Positions 28,112 to 37,081 of a stretch of DNA of 64,000 nucleotides are shown here, one piece after another. This DNA is from Paenibacillus sp. MMS20-IR301 (GTDB lineage Bacteria > Bacillota > Bacilli > Paenibacillales > Paenibacillaceae). The stretch is taken from assembly GCF_032302195.1 (NCBI RefSeq), contig NZ_CP135275.1:3720001-3784000 (forward strand), read 5' to 3'. The notes under the pieces were generated by a model. That model saw only the letters and a program-made list of their open reading frames with translations, ran no database searches and was not told where the DNA came from. A program made the translations under genes and the position numbers. The number at the start of each line of letters is the position of its first letter. Position 1 is the first letter of the stretch.

Positions 28112-28145
28112 TTGACACAAATCGCTTCACTTGTATAATACAAGT
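28112..28145. promoter_or_regulatory. Divergent promoter region with a perfect palindromic MarR-type operator
   Basis: Plus-strand promoter TTGACA (28112-28117), 16-bp spacer, TATAAT (28134-28139). ACTTGTATAATACAAGT (28129-28145) is a perfect inverted repeat around the central base pair and covers the -10. On the minus strand TTGCAT and TATTAT, 18 bp apart, may serve the MarR gene. A MarR dimer bound here would block both directions. Confidence 0.7.
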
Positions 28146-28217
28146 ATATACTTTCATTATGCAACTTATTATACGGTTTATTTTTGCTAGAGTTATTTTT
28201 TTCAGGGGGAGCTTACT

Positions 28218-28673
28218 ATGAAAGCCCATGAATTTATGATCCGTCAGGTCTATAAGGTCAAGCAGGATGATACTGTCCGGACTTTTATCGAGAAATGCAT
28301 TGCCCACCGGATCAGCGGCATGCCGGTTGTCAATGACCGTAACGAGATTGTCGCCTATTTAAGTGACGGGGACATTATGCGCTATATCGGCAGGCATGAG
28401 GACCTGATTGTCGATTCTTTTTTCCAGATTAATGTGTTCGTCGGTGATAATGATGAATTCGAGGAGCGGACGCGCAGGCTGCTGGGTCTGAATGTCATGG
28501 CCATCGCCAAGAAGAAGGTGGTAACCGTGCACTATGAGGAGGAGATTGAAGTGATCGCCACGATTCTCGGCAAAAAGCAGATCAAAAAAGTCCCCGTGGA
28601 ACGGAACCGTGTGCTGGTCGGCATCATCAGCCGCGGCGATGTCATCCGCCACTCCTTCAAAGCGCTGCTCTAG
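28218..28673 (+). CDS. Two-CBS-domain protein
   Basis: 151 residues made almost wholly of a CBS pair: first domain VKQDDTVRTFIEKCIAHRISGMPVVND with LSDGDIMRY, second ending RVLVGIISRGDVIR. CBS pairs bind adenosine nucleotides. No enzyme or membrane domain is attached, so it may be a free-standing energy or ligand sensor. ATG 28218 has AGGGGGAG 6 nt upstream. Divergent from a MarR gene with a shared operator, so expression probably responds to that regulator. Confidence 0.9.
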   Translation: MKAHEFMIRQVYKVKQDDTVRTFIEKCIAHRISGMPVVNDRNEIVAYLSDGDIMRYIGRHEDLIVDSFFQINVFVGDNDEFEERTRRLLGLNVMAIAKKKVVTVHYEEEIEVIATILGKKQIKKVPVERNRVLVGIISRGDVIRHSFKALL

Positions 28674-28800
28674 CCTGCTCCGGGAAGCGGCTGTCCTGCC
28701 GTTCTCCCGGGCTTATTCTCTCAGATATGCAGTTGCGGCCCCCTGCTTTTTGTGTCATTGTAAAAGCAAGGTCAGTATATTCATAAGGAGAGAACCGTCT

Positions 28801-30006
28801 TTGCAGCTTATCCAAGAGATTATAGCAAATCCCAGAGCCAAGGAAATCTATTTCACCGTAAGAAAATACGGCACCGTCTCCAAACAAACCCTGCTGGATG
28901 AAAGCGGGCTGACGATAAGCACCTTAACCCGTATCCTGGACGAGCTGCTGTCCGCCGGACTGCTGCTCGAAGTCGGCTTCGGTGAATCTACCGGAGGACG
29001 CCGCCCCACCCTCTATGAAACGAACCCGGCCTACGCCTATCTGCTGGGGCTGGAAATATCCCGTACCCGCGCAAGGCTTGTCCTGACGGACTTTCATCTG
29101 CGCCTGCTGGATGAATATACATGGAATATGGACGCTGCGCTTACCCCGGAGCGGCTGATTGAATCCCTCCACCAGCAGGTGCTGCGCATGCTGGAGTCAG
29201 CCTCCACCGGGCTGGACCGCGTGGCCGGGCTTGGCATCGGCGCAGTCGGGCCGCTCGACCGCAAGGCCGGCGTCATCCTGAACCCGGCCCGCTTCCCTGC
29301 ACCGGGCTGGTCGCAGGTGCAGATCAAGGCACAGCTGGAGCAGCGGCTCAGCGTGCCGGTATATCTGGATAATGGTGCAAATACTGCGCTGCTCGGCGAG
29401 TACTGGGCCGGCAGCAGCCGTATGCAGCATCATCTGCTCTACCTTCATGCCGGCATCGGCCTGCGTTCAGCCATCATGAACGACGGCCGGCTGCTCTATG
29501 GCATGATTGATACGGAGGGAGCCGCCGGGCAGATGATTATCGAAGGCTCCGGCCTTCCACCGCAGCTTCCCGGCGGCAACGCAGGGGCGTGGGAGAGCTA
29601 CGTCTCGGTCCACACGCTGGAGCGGCAGGCCCGTGAAGCATGGGAGCAAGGCAGCAGCACCATGCTCCGTGACCTGGCGGAAAGCGCCGCCGAGCTGGAA
29701 TTCCCGCATCTGGTTGAGGCGCTGCAGGCCCGCGATCCTGTAGCCGTCCGGCTGTTCAGCGAAATGGCCGTCTACTGCGGAATCGGGCTGGCGAATCTGA
29801 TCAATATCCTTCATCCCGAGGAAGTCATCCTCGGCGGCCCGCTGTTCCTCGCGGCAGATGACTTCTATCAGGAGGCGACGAGAATTGCTCTTGAGCGTAC
29901 CTACTACCGCGGGCAATATGACGTCCGCTTCACCCGCAGCAGCCTGGGTGAGCGCTCGGTCGCAGCCGGAGCCTGCGCTATGGTGCTGCTTCAGCTGACG
30001 AGCTGA
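28801..30006 (+). CDS. ROK-family transcriptional regulator (NagC/XylR type)
   Basis: 401 residues from TTG 28801, with AAGGAGAG 8 nt upstream; longer frames run into the gap after the CBS gene. N-terminal winged helix (VSKQTLLDESGLTISTLTRILDELLSAGLL), then a ROK fold with GIGAVGPLD, DNGANTALLGEY and HPEEVILGGPL. The usual zinc motif CxCGxxGCxE is represented by GGNAGAWE without cysteines. Members repress sugar genes and respond to a sugar or sugar phosphate. Which operon it controls is not shown by position; it stands alone between the regulator island and the mannoside region. Confidence 0.88.
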   Translation: MQLIQEIIANPRAKEIYFTVRKYGTVSKQTLLDESGLTISTLTRILDELLSAGLLLEVGFGESTGGRRPTLYETNPAYAYLLGLEISRTRARLVLTDFHLRLLDEYTWNMDAALTPERLIESLHQQVLRMLESASTGLDRVAGLGIGAVGPLDRKAGVILNPARFPAPGWSQVQIKAQLEQRLSVPVYLDNGANTALLGEYWAGSSRMQHHLLYLHAGIGLRSAIMNDGRLLYGMIDTEGAAGQMIIEGSGLPPQLPGGNAGAWESYVSVHTLERQAREAWEQGSSTMLRDLAESAAELEFPHLVEALQARDPVAVRLFSEMAVYCGIGLANLINILHPEEVILGGPLFLAADDFYQEATRIALERTYYRGQYDVRFTRSSLGERSVAAGACAMVLLQLTS

Positions 30007-30100
30007 CGGATTGACAGGTTGTGTGATGCTGGGATGCCGGGCTCACGGACGGACAGTGCCGGCCTGCTAAGCCCACGAACTGAAGGAACCGACCTACGGA

Positions 30101-30290
30101 TAACTGTATTCTGTACAATTAAAGAAATAGTTGGGCCGGATATTAATGGTTTAGTTGTACTTCGTACAATTAAAAGTAGCCGCCAGCCCTTTTTTCTTAT
30201 TATTAGCGCAATTTAAGTGTACGGTATACAATTAAAACTGATTCCAATGGAAAACCATCCCATTTAGTTGTACGAAGTACAGTTAAATGT
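30101..30290. repeat. Four palindromic TTAGTTGTAC/GTACAATTAA elements
   Basis: Copies at about 30101-30124, 30150-30174, 30211-30236 and 30263-30287, about 50-60 bp apart. The best copy reads TTTAGTTGTAC-TTC-GTACAATTAAA. Each can form a hairpin. The gap after the ROK gene contains nothing else before the terminator at 30299. Confidence 0.75.
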
Positions 30291-30298
30291 ATCACCGC

Positions 30299-30342
30299 AC
30301 AACTAAGCACATCTCCTGTCTTCCGGAGATGTGCTTAGTTGT
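30299..30342. terminator. Long stem-loop (18-bp perfect stem)
   Basis: ACAACTAAGCACATCTCC (30299-30316) pairs perfectly with GGAGATGTGCTTAGTTGT (30325-30342), loop 8 nt. It lies directly after the stop codon of coding-like text on the minus strand (30343-30345), which suggests it once ended that gene. T-runs are short, so it may also serve as a dispersed repeat. Confidence 0.65.
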
Positions 30343-30672
30343 TTATGAGGACAGGCCGAACCGGACAAAGGCATGCCTGTCCTGATATACCCGGGTATCC
30401 GGCGGCAGGTCCTTGTCGGTCCAGCCAGGCTTATCTTTGAAGCTGTCCGGGCGATCCTATAGACCTCACCCTTGATATGGTGATGAGGGCCCAGCAGGCT
30501 GCGGCAGCAGCCAGCCAGCCCAATCAAGATGCTGTTTCCCCGGCATGCATCAGCCCGGCCCCGGAGATGTCAGCTGTATACGGCTACCACAGAAAGGTGC
30601 GGACTTCTGTCCCGTTGATGAACAGCCGGGTTACAATAGCATCCGGGCGTGCCGGGAAGGACCAGTACTATT
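30343..30672 (-). pseudogene. Decayed remnant of an unidentified gene
   Basis: On the minus strand short stretches look like protein in different frames: DAIVTRLFINGTEVRTF from about 30640 to 30590, then DSFKDKPGWTDKDLPPD and RVYQDRHAFVRFGLSS ending at a TAA (30343-30345) just before a long stem-loop. Stops and frame changes separate them. I do not recognise the family; the composition fits its G+C-rich neighbours rather than the AT-rich gene upstream, so that gene may have displaced or truncated it. Confidence 0.4.
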
Positions 30673-32631
30673 CTATTTGAACTGGAACCAGGTTAAATTG
30701 GCAACTGTGGTTGAATCTGACTTAACGAAAGTAACATATACCGTATGGGTTCCTACCGCTGTCCCGGCATTAAGCGGGATATTCTTGACGGACCATGTCT
30801 GCCATCCGCCTGTGCTTTCTGCCGTCCAATAACCCAGCATAGTGCCTGTAGGACTGTCCAGGTGGAATTCTATCCTCCCGCCGGAATTAGCGGATGCAAC
30901 CTTCAAATCAAGACTTGTTTTAGCTGTACTGCCAAAGTCTACATTTTTAAATGCGATATAGTCGCCATTACTCCCGCCGCCAACATCCAGCCCGCCGTCA
31001 GTGCTTGCCTCATAGGATATAACACCTGAACTAAGGTTATAGCCTTCCGCTTCAAATTTCAATGTGTTGAATTTTGGCTCCGCAGCATAGCTGTTCGTAT
31101 CTGTTATTTTCAAATCTGTCAAATTATTCACCGCAACTCCGCCGACGCGGACATTGTTTAATGTAACTCCGGAGACCGTAGAGGTGTCACTCCAGCCCTT
31201 CATTATGGAAACTTCACCTAAAGCGCGTAAATTGATATTATTATAGACCACATTTTTGATCGGGCCGGTTTTTGCAGAAAGATCAAACCATCTGGAGTGA
31301 ACACCGGATCTTGGCCAGAAGCCTTCTACATCTATATTGTCAAATATGATGTTTTGTGCTGCCGGAGTTCCATACAGATGACCTACTGCTAAAGCACGCC
31401 AGCACCGGTATACATAAGAGTTTTTAACAACGATGCCATCCTGAAGCTGTTTCACTCCATCTCCAACCTTGAATGCCCCACATCTGCTCCAGGCCAAAGC
31501 ATCATCCACCACTACATTTGACTGGCTTTCAGGACTTCCCGGCCAGTTTGCAGCTATATCCGTAGTGGCTACATCCCATGTCTTAAAGGAGTAGGTGTCA
31601 TCCTCCGATACGGCTACAGTGTGCTTTATGAGCACATTCTGGCTCTCTTGAATGTCGATTGCATCATTTTCATAATCAAGTTCATTGTTGTTGAAGTGCT
31701 TTGTATTCTGGAAGGTTACGTTATTCGATCTTGTAACGATTGTAGCCCAGCCACCGCTGTCTCTTATGGTTATGCCGTCAACCGTGAAGTTGCTGCACTG
31801 CAAGGGTACAAGAATATTGTTCAAATAATTGTTTGTATTCCTCATATAATGGCCATTGCCGTCAATCGTTCCCCTGCCGTAGATCTTAATATTGTTTGCA
31901 TTGGTTTCCGTATAAATAAACCAGGTTCCATCCTTACCCAGAGAATTCTTGTGAAAATGGGTCGTGTAATCGCTTGGATTTCCTGAGCCCCTTATAACAG
32001 AACCACCCTCCAGATAAACCGAAACATTGCTTTTGAGAACAAGGTTTCCGCTCTTGTAAACTCCGGCTGGAACGTATACGATACCGCCGCCTGCTGCGTT
32101 AGCCGCATTAATGGCGTTTTGTATGGCAGTTGTAGCCAGAGCGGCACCGGTGCTGTCGGCGCCGTACCCGGTTTTAACATTGTATATCCCTGAACCGGAT
32201 GAAGCCGGAACATTGGTTTCAAGCGCATCTGCCGCAATAACCAGATCCTTCAGGTTATTGATTTTAACGATAAGATAGGTTGGGGATGAAAGTGTAAAGG
32301 TAAGTGTATTTCCGCTCTTGGTTGCATTGATTCCCAAAGCTTTGGGAGAAATATTATAGGTATTGATTGGCTCGCTTGCTGTTATTGTGATTGTAGTCGA
32401 ACCTGAAAAAGAGAAATTACAATAATTATAGTTTACAAATACCTCCGACGTGTCGATTACCGGTATATTGGTAGAGTCTGCTGTTACCGTGTACTGACTG
32501 GTCGTGGTATAGACCGACGGTAATGGATAGCTTACAATGGTCCCCGCCGCTCTTGCTGTCAAAGGAACGACAGCTGACAGACTGGCGAGCATACACACAA
32601 TTAAGCTTAATAATTTTAACTTTTTCAGCAT
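30673..32631 (-). CDS. Exported right-handed beta-helix glycan hydrolase/lyase (GH28-like) with C-terminal CBM6/35-like module
   Basis: 652 residues. Signal peptide (LLSLIVCMLASLSAVVPLTARAA). A beta-sandwich-like start is followed by a pectin-lyase-type helix from about residue 155 (IYNVKTGYGADSTGAALATTAIQNAINAA, GGGIVYVPAGVY). Acidic clusters YENDAIDI and SEDDTYSFK occupy positions like the GH28 active-site Asp residues, but the GHG and RIK motifs are not evident, so the family is uncertain. The last 125 residues (FEAEGYNLSSG ... WFQFK) form a carbohydrate-binding module. The gene is visibly richer in A+T than its neighbours, a sign of transfer. It follows GH130 with a 66-bp gap and no terminator. 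Confidence 0.8.
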   Translation of the reverse strand: MLKKLKLLSLIVCMLASLSAVVPLTARAAGTIVSYPLPSVYTTTSQYTVTADSTNIPVIDTSEVFVNYNYCNFSFSGSTTITITASEPINTYNISPKALGINATKSGNTLTFTLSSPTYLIVKINNLKDLVIAADALETNVPASSGSGIYNVKTGYGADSTGAALATTAIQNAINAANAAGGGIVYVPAGVYKSGNLVLKSNVSVYLEGGSVIRGSGNPSDYTTHFHKNSLGKDGTWFIYTETNANNIKIYGRGTIDGNGHYMRNTNNYLNNILVPLQCSNFTVDGITIRDSGGWATIVTRSNNVTFQNTKHFNNNELDYENDAIDIQESQNVLIKHTVAVSEDDTYSFKTWDVATTDIAANWPGSPESQSNVVVDDALAWSRCGAFKVGDGVKQLQDGIVVKNSYVYRCWRALAVGHLYGTPAAQNIIFDNIDVEGFWPRSGVHSRWFDLSAKTGPIKNVVYNNINLRALGEVSIMKGWSDTSTVSGVTLNNVRVGGVAVNNLTDLKITDTNSYAAEPKFNTLKFEAEGYNLSSGVISYEASTDGGLDVGGGSNGDYIAFKNVDFGSTAKTSLDLKVASANSGGRIEFHLDSPTGTMLGYWTAESTGGWQTWSVKNIPLNAGTAVGTHTVYVTFVKSDSTTVANLTWFQFK

Positions 32632-32697
32632 AAATGAACACCTCTTTCCTATTTTCTGAAGTTACTCGGCATTTCCGCCCTCAGCCTGCTTCCAATC

Positions 32698-33708
32698 TTA
32701 TCTATGCTCCGGCTCCAGACAGAGCCGGAGCAGATCGTCCACATGGGCCGTTGCCAGACATTCCACCGTATCCGCAGAGCCGTAATAGATCTTGACCTCG
32801 CCGTCATCCTCCAGAACCATCCCGCCCGGAAAAATCACATGATTGCGGAAGCCACCGTCAATCTCATAATCCGTCTCAGGTGCCATGAGCGGCTGCTTAG
32901 CCATGCCGATCACCTTGCGGGGGTCTTCCAGATCCAGCAGCATGATGCCGGCGGTATACCGTTTCTTCCAGGCAGGCTCCCAGCCGTTTTTGCCTCTCGC
33001 CGGGTCCACATCCACCGCATGGAAGGTGGTGAGCCAGCCTTTATCCGTTCTGACCGGAGGCGCGGCCGGGCCGACCTTGTCATTGGCAAACGGCACATGC
33101 TCGACCGCGAGCAGCAGGCTGGAGTTACCCCAGTACTTCAGATCCGGAGACTCGGAGATCCAGGCATCGAACCGGTCCTGCCCTCCGCGGCTGTATACCG
33201 TGAACGGGCGCTCCAGACGGACATAATTGCCGCCGATCTTCTCGGGGAACAGCACCATATTGCGCAGATCCGGCGTGGACAGGCTAAGCACCTCGAAATG
33301 CTCCAGATCATCGGTAACGGCAATGCCGCCGCGGATGCCATGCTTGGTATCGACGGCAAAACACATATAGCAGCGTCTGCCAATCACCGTCAGGCGCGGG
33401 TCATAGGCGCGGATAATCTCTTCGTCATGCATTTTGAATACCGGCTTTGGCCCTGCTGTCCAGCTCAGTCCGTCATCGCTGTAAGCAATGCCGAGATCCG
33501 TTGTATGATGCGGTTCAATCGTCTGATCCGCCAGCGAGCCGTAATCATTGCGGAAGATCATCACATATTTGCCGTTAAACTTCGTTACCCCGGCATTGAA
33601 CACCAGTGCGGTAGGGTAAGGAACCTTCGAGGCATCCAGCACCGGATTTCCCGGATAACGCCGGATGAACGGGGCGGATTGCAGTATTGCGGGAACCTGT
33701 AGAGTCAT
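32698..33708 (-). CDS. GH130 family beta-mannoside phosphorylase, cassette A
   Basis: 336 residues from ATG 33708 (AGGAGGT 7 nt upstream; an ATG at 33753 is in frame but has no site). Five-bladed propeller with GH130 motifs: VFNAGVTKFNGKYVMIFRND, the catalytic Asp in AYDPRLTVIG, Arg in YVRLERPF, and phosphate-site His in GWLTTFHAV. GH130 phosphorylases cleave beta-mannosides with phosphate to alpha-mannose 1-phosphate. The conserved Arg/His residues argue for phosphorolysis rather than hydrolysis. No signal peptide. Strongly similar along its length to the protein at 44054-45064. Follows the importer genes by 67 bp. Confidence 0.9.
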   Translation of the reverse strand: MTLQVPAILQSAPFIRRYPGNPVLDASKVPYPTALVFNAGVTKFNGKYVMIFRNDYGSLADQTIEPHHTTDLGIAYSDDGLSWTAGPKPVFKMHDEEIIRAYDPRLTVIGRRCYMCFAVDTKHGIRGGIAVTDDLEHFEVLSLSTPDLRNMVLFPEKIGGNYVRLERPFTVYSRGGQDRFDAWISESPDLKYWGNSSLLLAVEHVPFANDKVGPAAPPVRTDKGWLTTFHAVDVDPARGKNGWEPAWKKRYTAGIMLLDLEDPRKVIGMAKQPLMAPETDYEIDGGFRNHVIFPGGMVLEDDGEVKIYYGSADTVECLATAHVDDLLRLCLEPEHR

Positions 33709-33775
33709 GGGGTGTACCTCCTGAAAATTGAATATGAATAGGGATAAGTCCATAGAGATAAGGTAAGCCGGTGGT

Positions 33776-34612
33776 CTACCCCTTAAGGGAACCGGCCGTC
33801 ATCTGCATGAAGGATTTGTTGGCAAACAGATAAGCGACGAGAATCGGCAGGATGGATAAGCAGGCACCCGCCATCATGTAATGGGTCTGGGAAGCCGCAG
33901 ATATCCCGTATTTCAGATTCGCCAGGCCGACAGTCAGCGTCTGCAGCTCCGGCTTCGTCATCGTGAACACGAGTGGCAGCAGATATTCATTCCACGCGCC
34001 GCGGAAGGTGAACAGGGCACCTACGCCAAGTCCCGGTCCAAGCAGCGGCAGAATAATCCGCCAGAAGGTCCGGCCAAGGGAGCTGCCGTCAATCAGCGCC
34101 GCCTCATCCAGCTCACGGGGAATCCCCTTCATGAAGCTGAACAGAATGAAGAAGATCGAAGCATGTGCGGAGATCAGAATCAATATGACGCCCCAGAGGC
34201 TGCTGTGCAGATGAAGCTTGACCATCAGATCGAATTGCGGACGCAGCACGACCGCCCCCACAGCGACGAACATCGTGAAGGACTGCAGGCCGATATATAT
34301 TTTTTTGCCGATAAAATCCATACGGTCCACCACATAAGCCGCCATCGAGGAAACCAGCAGCGTACCCACGACCGCCGTCAGGGATACAATCAGGCTGTTC
34401 ATTGTGTACCGGGAGAAATTCGCCTGTGCCCAGGCTTCAGCATAGTTCGAGAATTGCCAGCTGTCCGGCAGAAAGGTCGCGCCCGCAGTCAGCTCGGCAT
34501 TCGTCTTGAAGGAGCCCAGGATGGTGATGACAACCGGGATCAATGTGATAAAAGCAAAAGCCAGCAAAAATATCCATAAAATTGTATTGCCCAGTATGGT
34601 TCTTATTCTCAT
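33776..34612 (-). CDS. CUT1 sugar ABC importer permease (second permease), cassette A
   Basis: 278 residues, six membrane spans, EAA loop ELDEAALIDGSSLGRTFWRIILPLLGPG. Start ATG 34612 with GAGGAGAG upstream. It lies 13 bp after the partner permease. Close relative of the permease at 45102-46001, sharing MAAYVVDR and VLRPQFDLMV segments. Confidence 0.92.
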   Translation of the reverse strand: MRIRTILGNTILWIFLLAFAFITLIPVVITILGSFKTNAELTAGATFLPDSWQFSNYAEAWAQANFSRYTMNSLIVSLTAVVGTLLVSSMAAYVVDRMDFIGKKIYIGLQSFTMFVAVGAVVLRPQFDLMVKLHLHSSLWGVILILISAHASIFFILFSFMKGIPRELDEAALIDGSSLGRTFWRIILPLLGPGLGVGALFTFRGAWNEYLLPLVFTMTKPELQTLTVGLANLKYGISAASQTHYMMAGACLSILPILVAYLFANKSFMQMTAGSLKG

Positions 34613-34625
34613 CTCGCGTCTCTCC

Positions 34626-35528
34626 TCAATCGGTCTGATTCATCCGTCTGGATGCGTAGAAATAAATGAGTGATATGATCCCTACGATGACCGCGGACAC
34701 GAAGGCGACTGCACTGCCGTATCCGAACTCCTGTACCTGAACCGCAGCACTGCCCCCGCCGACAGGGAAGAATAATTTGTACAAATACAGGAACATCACC
34801 TCTGTCTTGCCTACCGGGCCGCCTTCGGTCAGTACCATAATGCTCTCGTAGCCCTTCAGGGCTGTAATGATCGCCAGCATGATAACCATCTGCATGACCG
34901 GCCCGAGCATCGGCAGGGTGATATAGCGGAACTGCTGTATTCTGCCGGCCCCGTCCAGGGAAGAAGCCTCATACACATCCTCCGGGATATTCTGCAGCCC
35001 GGCGAGGAAGAGCAGCATGTAGTTCCCGACCGCCCCCCAGGCCGCAACCAGAATGACAGTGAGCATCGCATATTTCGGGCCCAGCCAGTCAATGCCAGAA
35101 GCCGAGAGACCCGTTTTGATCAGGAACTGATTGAGAATCCCGTTGTACGAGTTGAAAATAGTGAAGAACACTACGGCCATAACGGCTGTACTGATGACGG
35201 TCGGCATGAAAAAAATCCCCCGCAGCAGCTGCCTGCCCTTCAGCCCGCGGTTCAAAATTGCTGCCAGCAGCAATGCCAGCGGTATTGTTATCAGCAGTTT
35301 TCCGCCAGCATAGACAAACGTATTCACAACCGAGTCCCAGAACTGGGTATCCTTCAGGATGCGGCTGAAGTTGTCCAGACCGGTAAATCTTGCCGTGCCG
35401 TATCCTTTGTAGTCATAGAACATATAGCGGAACGCCCAGGCAATCGGGTAGATTCCGAGCACAATCGTCAGCAGGGCACTTGGAAAAATAAAGCTGTATG
35501 AAAATAAGGCATTTCTCGTTTTGTTCAT
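34626..35528 (-). CDS. CUT1 sugar ABC importer permease (first permease), cassette A
   Basis: 300 residues from ATG 35528 (MNKTRNALFSYSFIFPS). The frame is open to 35687 but that part overlaps the end of the binding protein gene and lacks a ribosome site. EAA loop: VYEASSLDGAGRIQQFRYITLPMLGP. Six spans. Related along its length to the permease at 46015-46914 (LTEGGPVGKTEVMFLYLYKLFFPV versus its TEGGPIGKTEVMYLYLY). Confidence 0.9.
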   Translation of the reverse strand: MNKTRNALFSYSFIFPSALLTIVLGIYPIAWAFRYMFYDYKGYGTARFTGLDNFSRILKDTQFWDSVVNTFVYAGGKLLITIPLALLLAAILNRGLKGRQLLRGIFFMPTVISTAVMAVVFFTIFNSYNGILNQFLIKTGLSASGIDWLGPKYAMLTVILVAAWGAVGNYMLLFLAGLQNIPEDVYEASSLDGAGRIQQFRYITLPMLGPVMQMVIMLAIITALKGYESIMVLTEGGPVGKTEVMFLYLYKLFFPVGGGSAAVQVQEFGYGSAVAFVSAVIVGIISLIYFYASRRMNQTD

Positions 35529-35563
35529 TTGATCTCTTCCGGCTCCTTTCCTGTACGGCCAGT

Positions 35564-35600
35564 GCAGAGGGATGGAGAAAAGCTGCTCCCCCATCCCTGC
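35564..35600 (-). terminator. Stem-loop between binding protein and permease genes, cassette A
   Basis: GCAGGGATGG on the minus strand pairs with CCATCCCTCTGC with a small bulge. No T-run follows. It probably limits read-through so that the binding protein is made in excess over the permeases, as often seen in such operons. Confidence 0.5.
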
Positions 35601-35640
35601 TATTCTGACCTGTATCTCTATCTTTTCAGCATTGGTTACT

Positions 35641-37035
35641 TTACTTGGCGAACTTGCCGCCCAGGCCGGCCGGGTCAAAGCCTGCATCCGGCTCTGCCTT
35701 CACACCGTCATTGGCAATTACACTGTCCAGTGCGGCGTTATAGCGTTTGTTCAGATCAGATATCACTGCCTTCAGATCTCCGCCGTTCAGCATATATTTA
35801 AAGAAGGCATCATCTGATTTCATGCCTTCCGGGGCAACGGCCGGATAGACTGGCCATACACCGTCATATTTGTTCGGCAGGAAGCCTTCAATGCCGTTTA
35901 CATCCGGTGTTGCGGCGACTGCGCTGACCGCTGGAACCATGGAGATGCCGAAGCCTTTCTCCTGATAATCCGTCAGCACCTGATCCCCGTACATGAACTC
36001 CATGAACTTCCAGGCTGCTTCCTTATGCTCCGATTTCGAACTCAGGGCCAGCCATTGGCCCCCGAGGAAACCGGAAGCTCCCTTCACTGTACCGTCGATA
36101 GTAGGCACCGGGGCAGCCGCCCAGTCAATCTTGGCCGGGAACTGGTTCTTATAGACACCCGGCTCAGAGGAGTAGGACATATACATTCCGATCTTGCCTT
36201 CCGCGAACTGTGCCCGCAGCGGATCAATGTCCAGCGATTCTACGCCGGGCAGCATACTGCCGTCGTCCTTGATTTGCTTGAACGCATTGATAACCGGCTC
36301 GAAGCCGCTGAAGTCGTAACGGGCGGTTTTGAAGTCATACCCGAAGCCGCCGTACCCGCTCATTTCCGCAATGACCCGTGCCGAACGTGCGAAGGCGCTG
36401 GCGGGATTCTTGAAATTCAGTGCGAAGCCGTAAGCCCCGTCCGCCTTGCCGGCTTCCGTCAATTTCTTGGCTGTATCCACCAGCTCCTGCAGCGTGGTTG
36501 GCGGATTCTCGACGCCCGCTTTGGCGAACAGATCCTTGTTATACACCAGGCGCATCGTTGTGCCAAAGTTCGGCAGGCTGTAACGCTTGCCGTCGAATTC
36601 GTTCAGATCCGGCATGGCCGGAAATTCCGCCTTCAGCTCATCGGTGAGGAATTCATCAATAGGCGCGAGAAAACCTTTTTTATAGAACGTCTGGATGGTG
36701 TTCTCCTTCACCCGGATCACATCCGGGGCATCCGAGGTCTGGAAGGACAGATCCAGTGCAGTATCGAAGTCATCGCCCTTGACGACCAGTTCCACCTCAA
36801 TGCCGTCCTTATTGTTAGTGTTGAACTCGGCAACCTTCTCCTTTATAAAATCAGCGTCATGGCGGTCGCCCGTCCAGTAGCTGATTTTGGTTTTTTCCGC
36901 TGAACCGCTTGTCGCTGCATCCCCTTTGCCTTCTGCTGCATTGCCGCTGTTGCCGTTACTGTTACTGTTACCGCAGGCTGCCAGGCCAAGTGCCAGAACC
37001 AGGCTCATAGATGTCATTAGCGTACGCTTCATCAT
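35641..37035 (-). CDS. Lipoprotein solute-binding protein of CUT1 importer, cassette A
   Basis: 464 residues; signal peptide with lipobox LGLAAC followed by an Asn/Ser/Gly tether. Family 1 solute-binding fold starting KISYWTGDRHDADFIKEKVAEFN. Start ATG 37035 with GGGGG 8 nt upstream. Paralogue of the binding protein at 46984-48408 (shared YWTxDRHD, LDIDPLRAQFAEGKIGMYMS and EAAWKFMxxMYGD motifs). Expected to bind mannosides, from the downstream GH130. No ATPase in the cassette. Confidence 0.92.
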   Translation of the reverse strand: MMKRTLMTSMSLVLALGLAACGNSNSNGNSGNAAEGKGDAATSGSAEKTKISYWTGDRHDADFIKEKVAEFNTNNKDGIEVELVVKGDDFDTALDLSFQTSDAPDVIRVKENTIQTFYKKGFLAPIDEFLTDELKAEFPAMPDLNEFDGKRYSLPNFGTTMRLVYNKDLFAKAGVENPPTTLQELVDTAKKLTEAGKADGAYGFALNFKNPASAFARSARVIAEMSGYGGFGYDFKTARYDFSGFEPVINAFKQIKDDGSMLPGVESLDIDPLRAQFAEGKIGMYMSYSSEPGVYKNQFPAKIDWAAAPVPTIDGTVKGASGFLGGQWLALSSKSEHKEAAWKFMEFMYGDQVLTDYQEKGFGISMVPAVSAVAATPDVNGIEGFLPNKYDGVWPVYPAVAPEGMKSDDAFFKYMLNGGDLKAVISDLNKRYNAALDSVIANDGVKAEPDAGFDPAGLGGKFAK

Positions 37036-37081
37036 TGGTAGTGCCCCCTTGTTTATCGCTGCTGAATTAACTTACAACCTG

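Noticed and set aside
28083..28307. N-terminal extension of the MarR frame
   Set aside because: It would cross the divergent promoter and the palindrome; the ATG at 28082 begins the normal MarR length.
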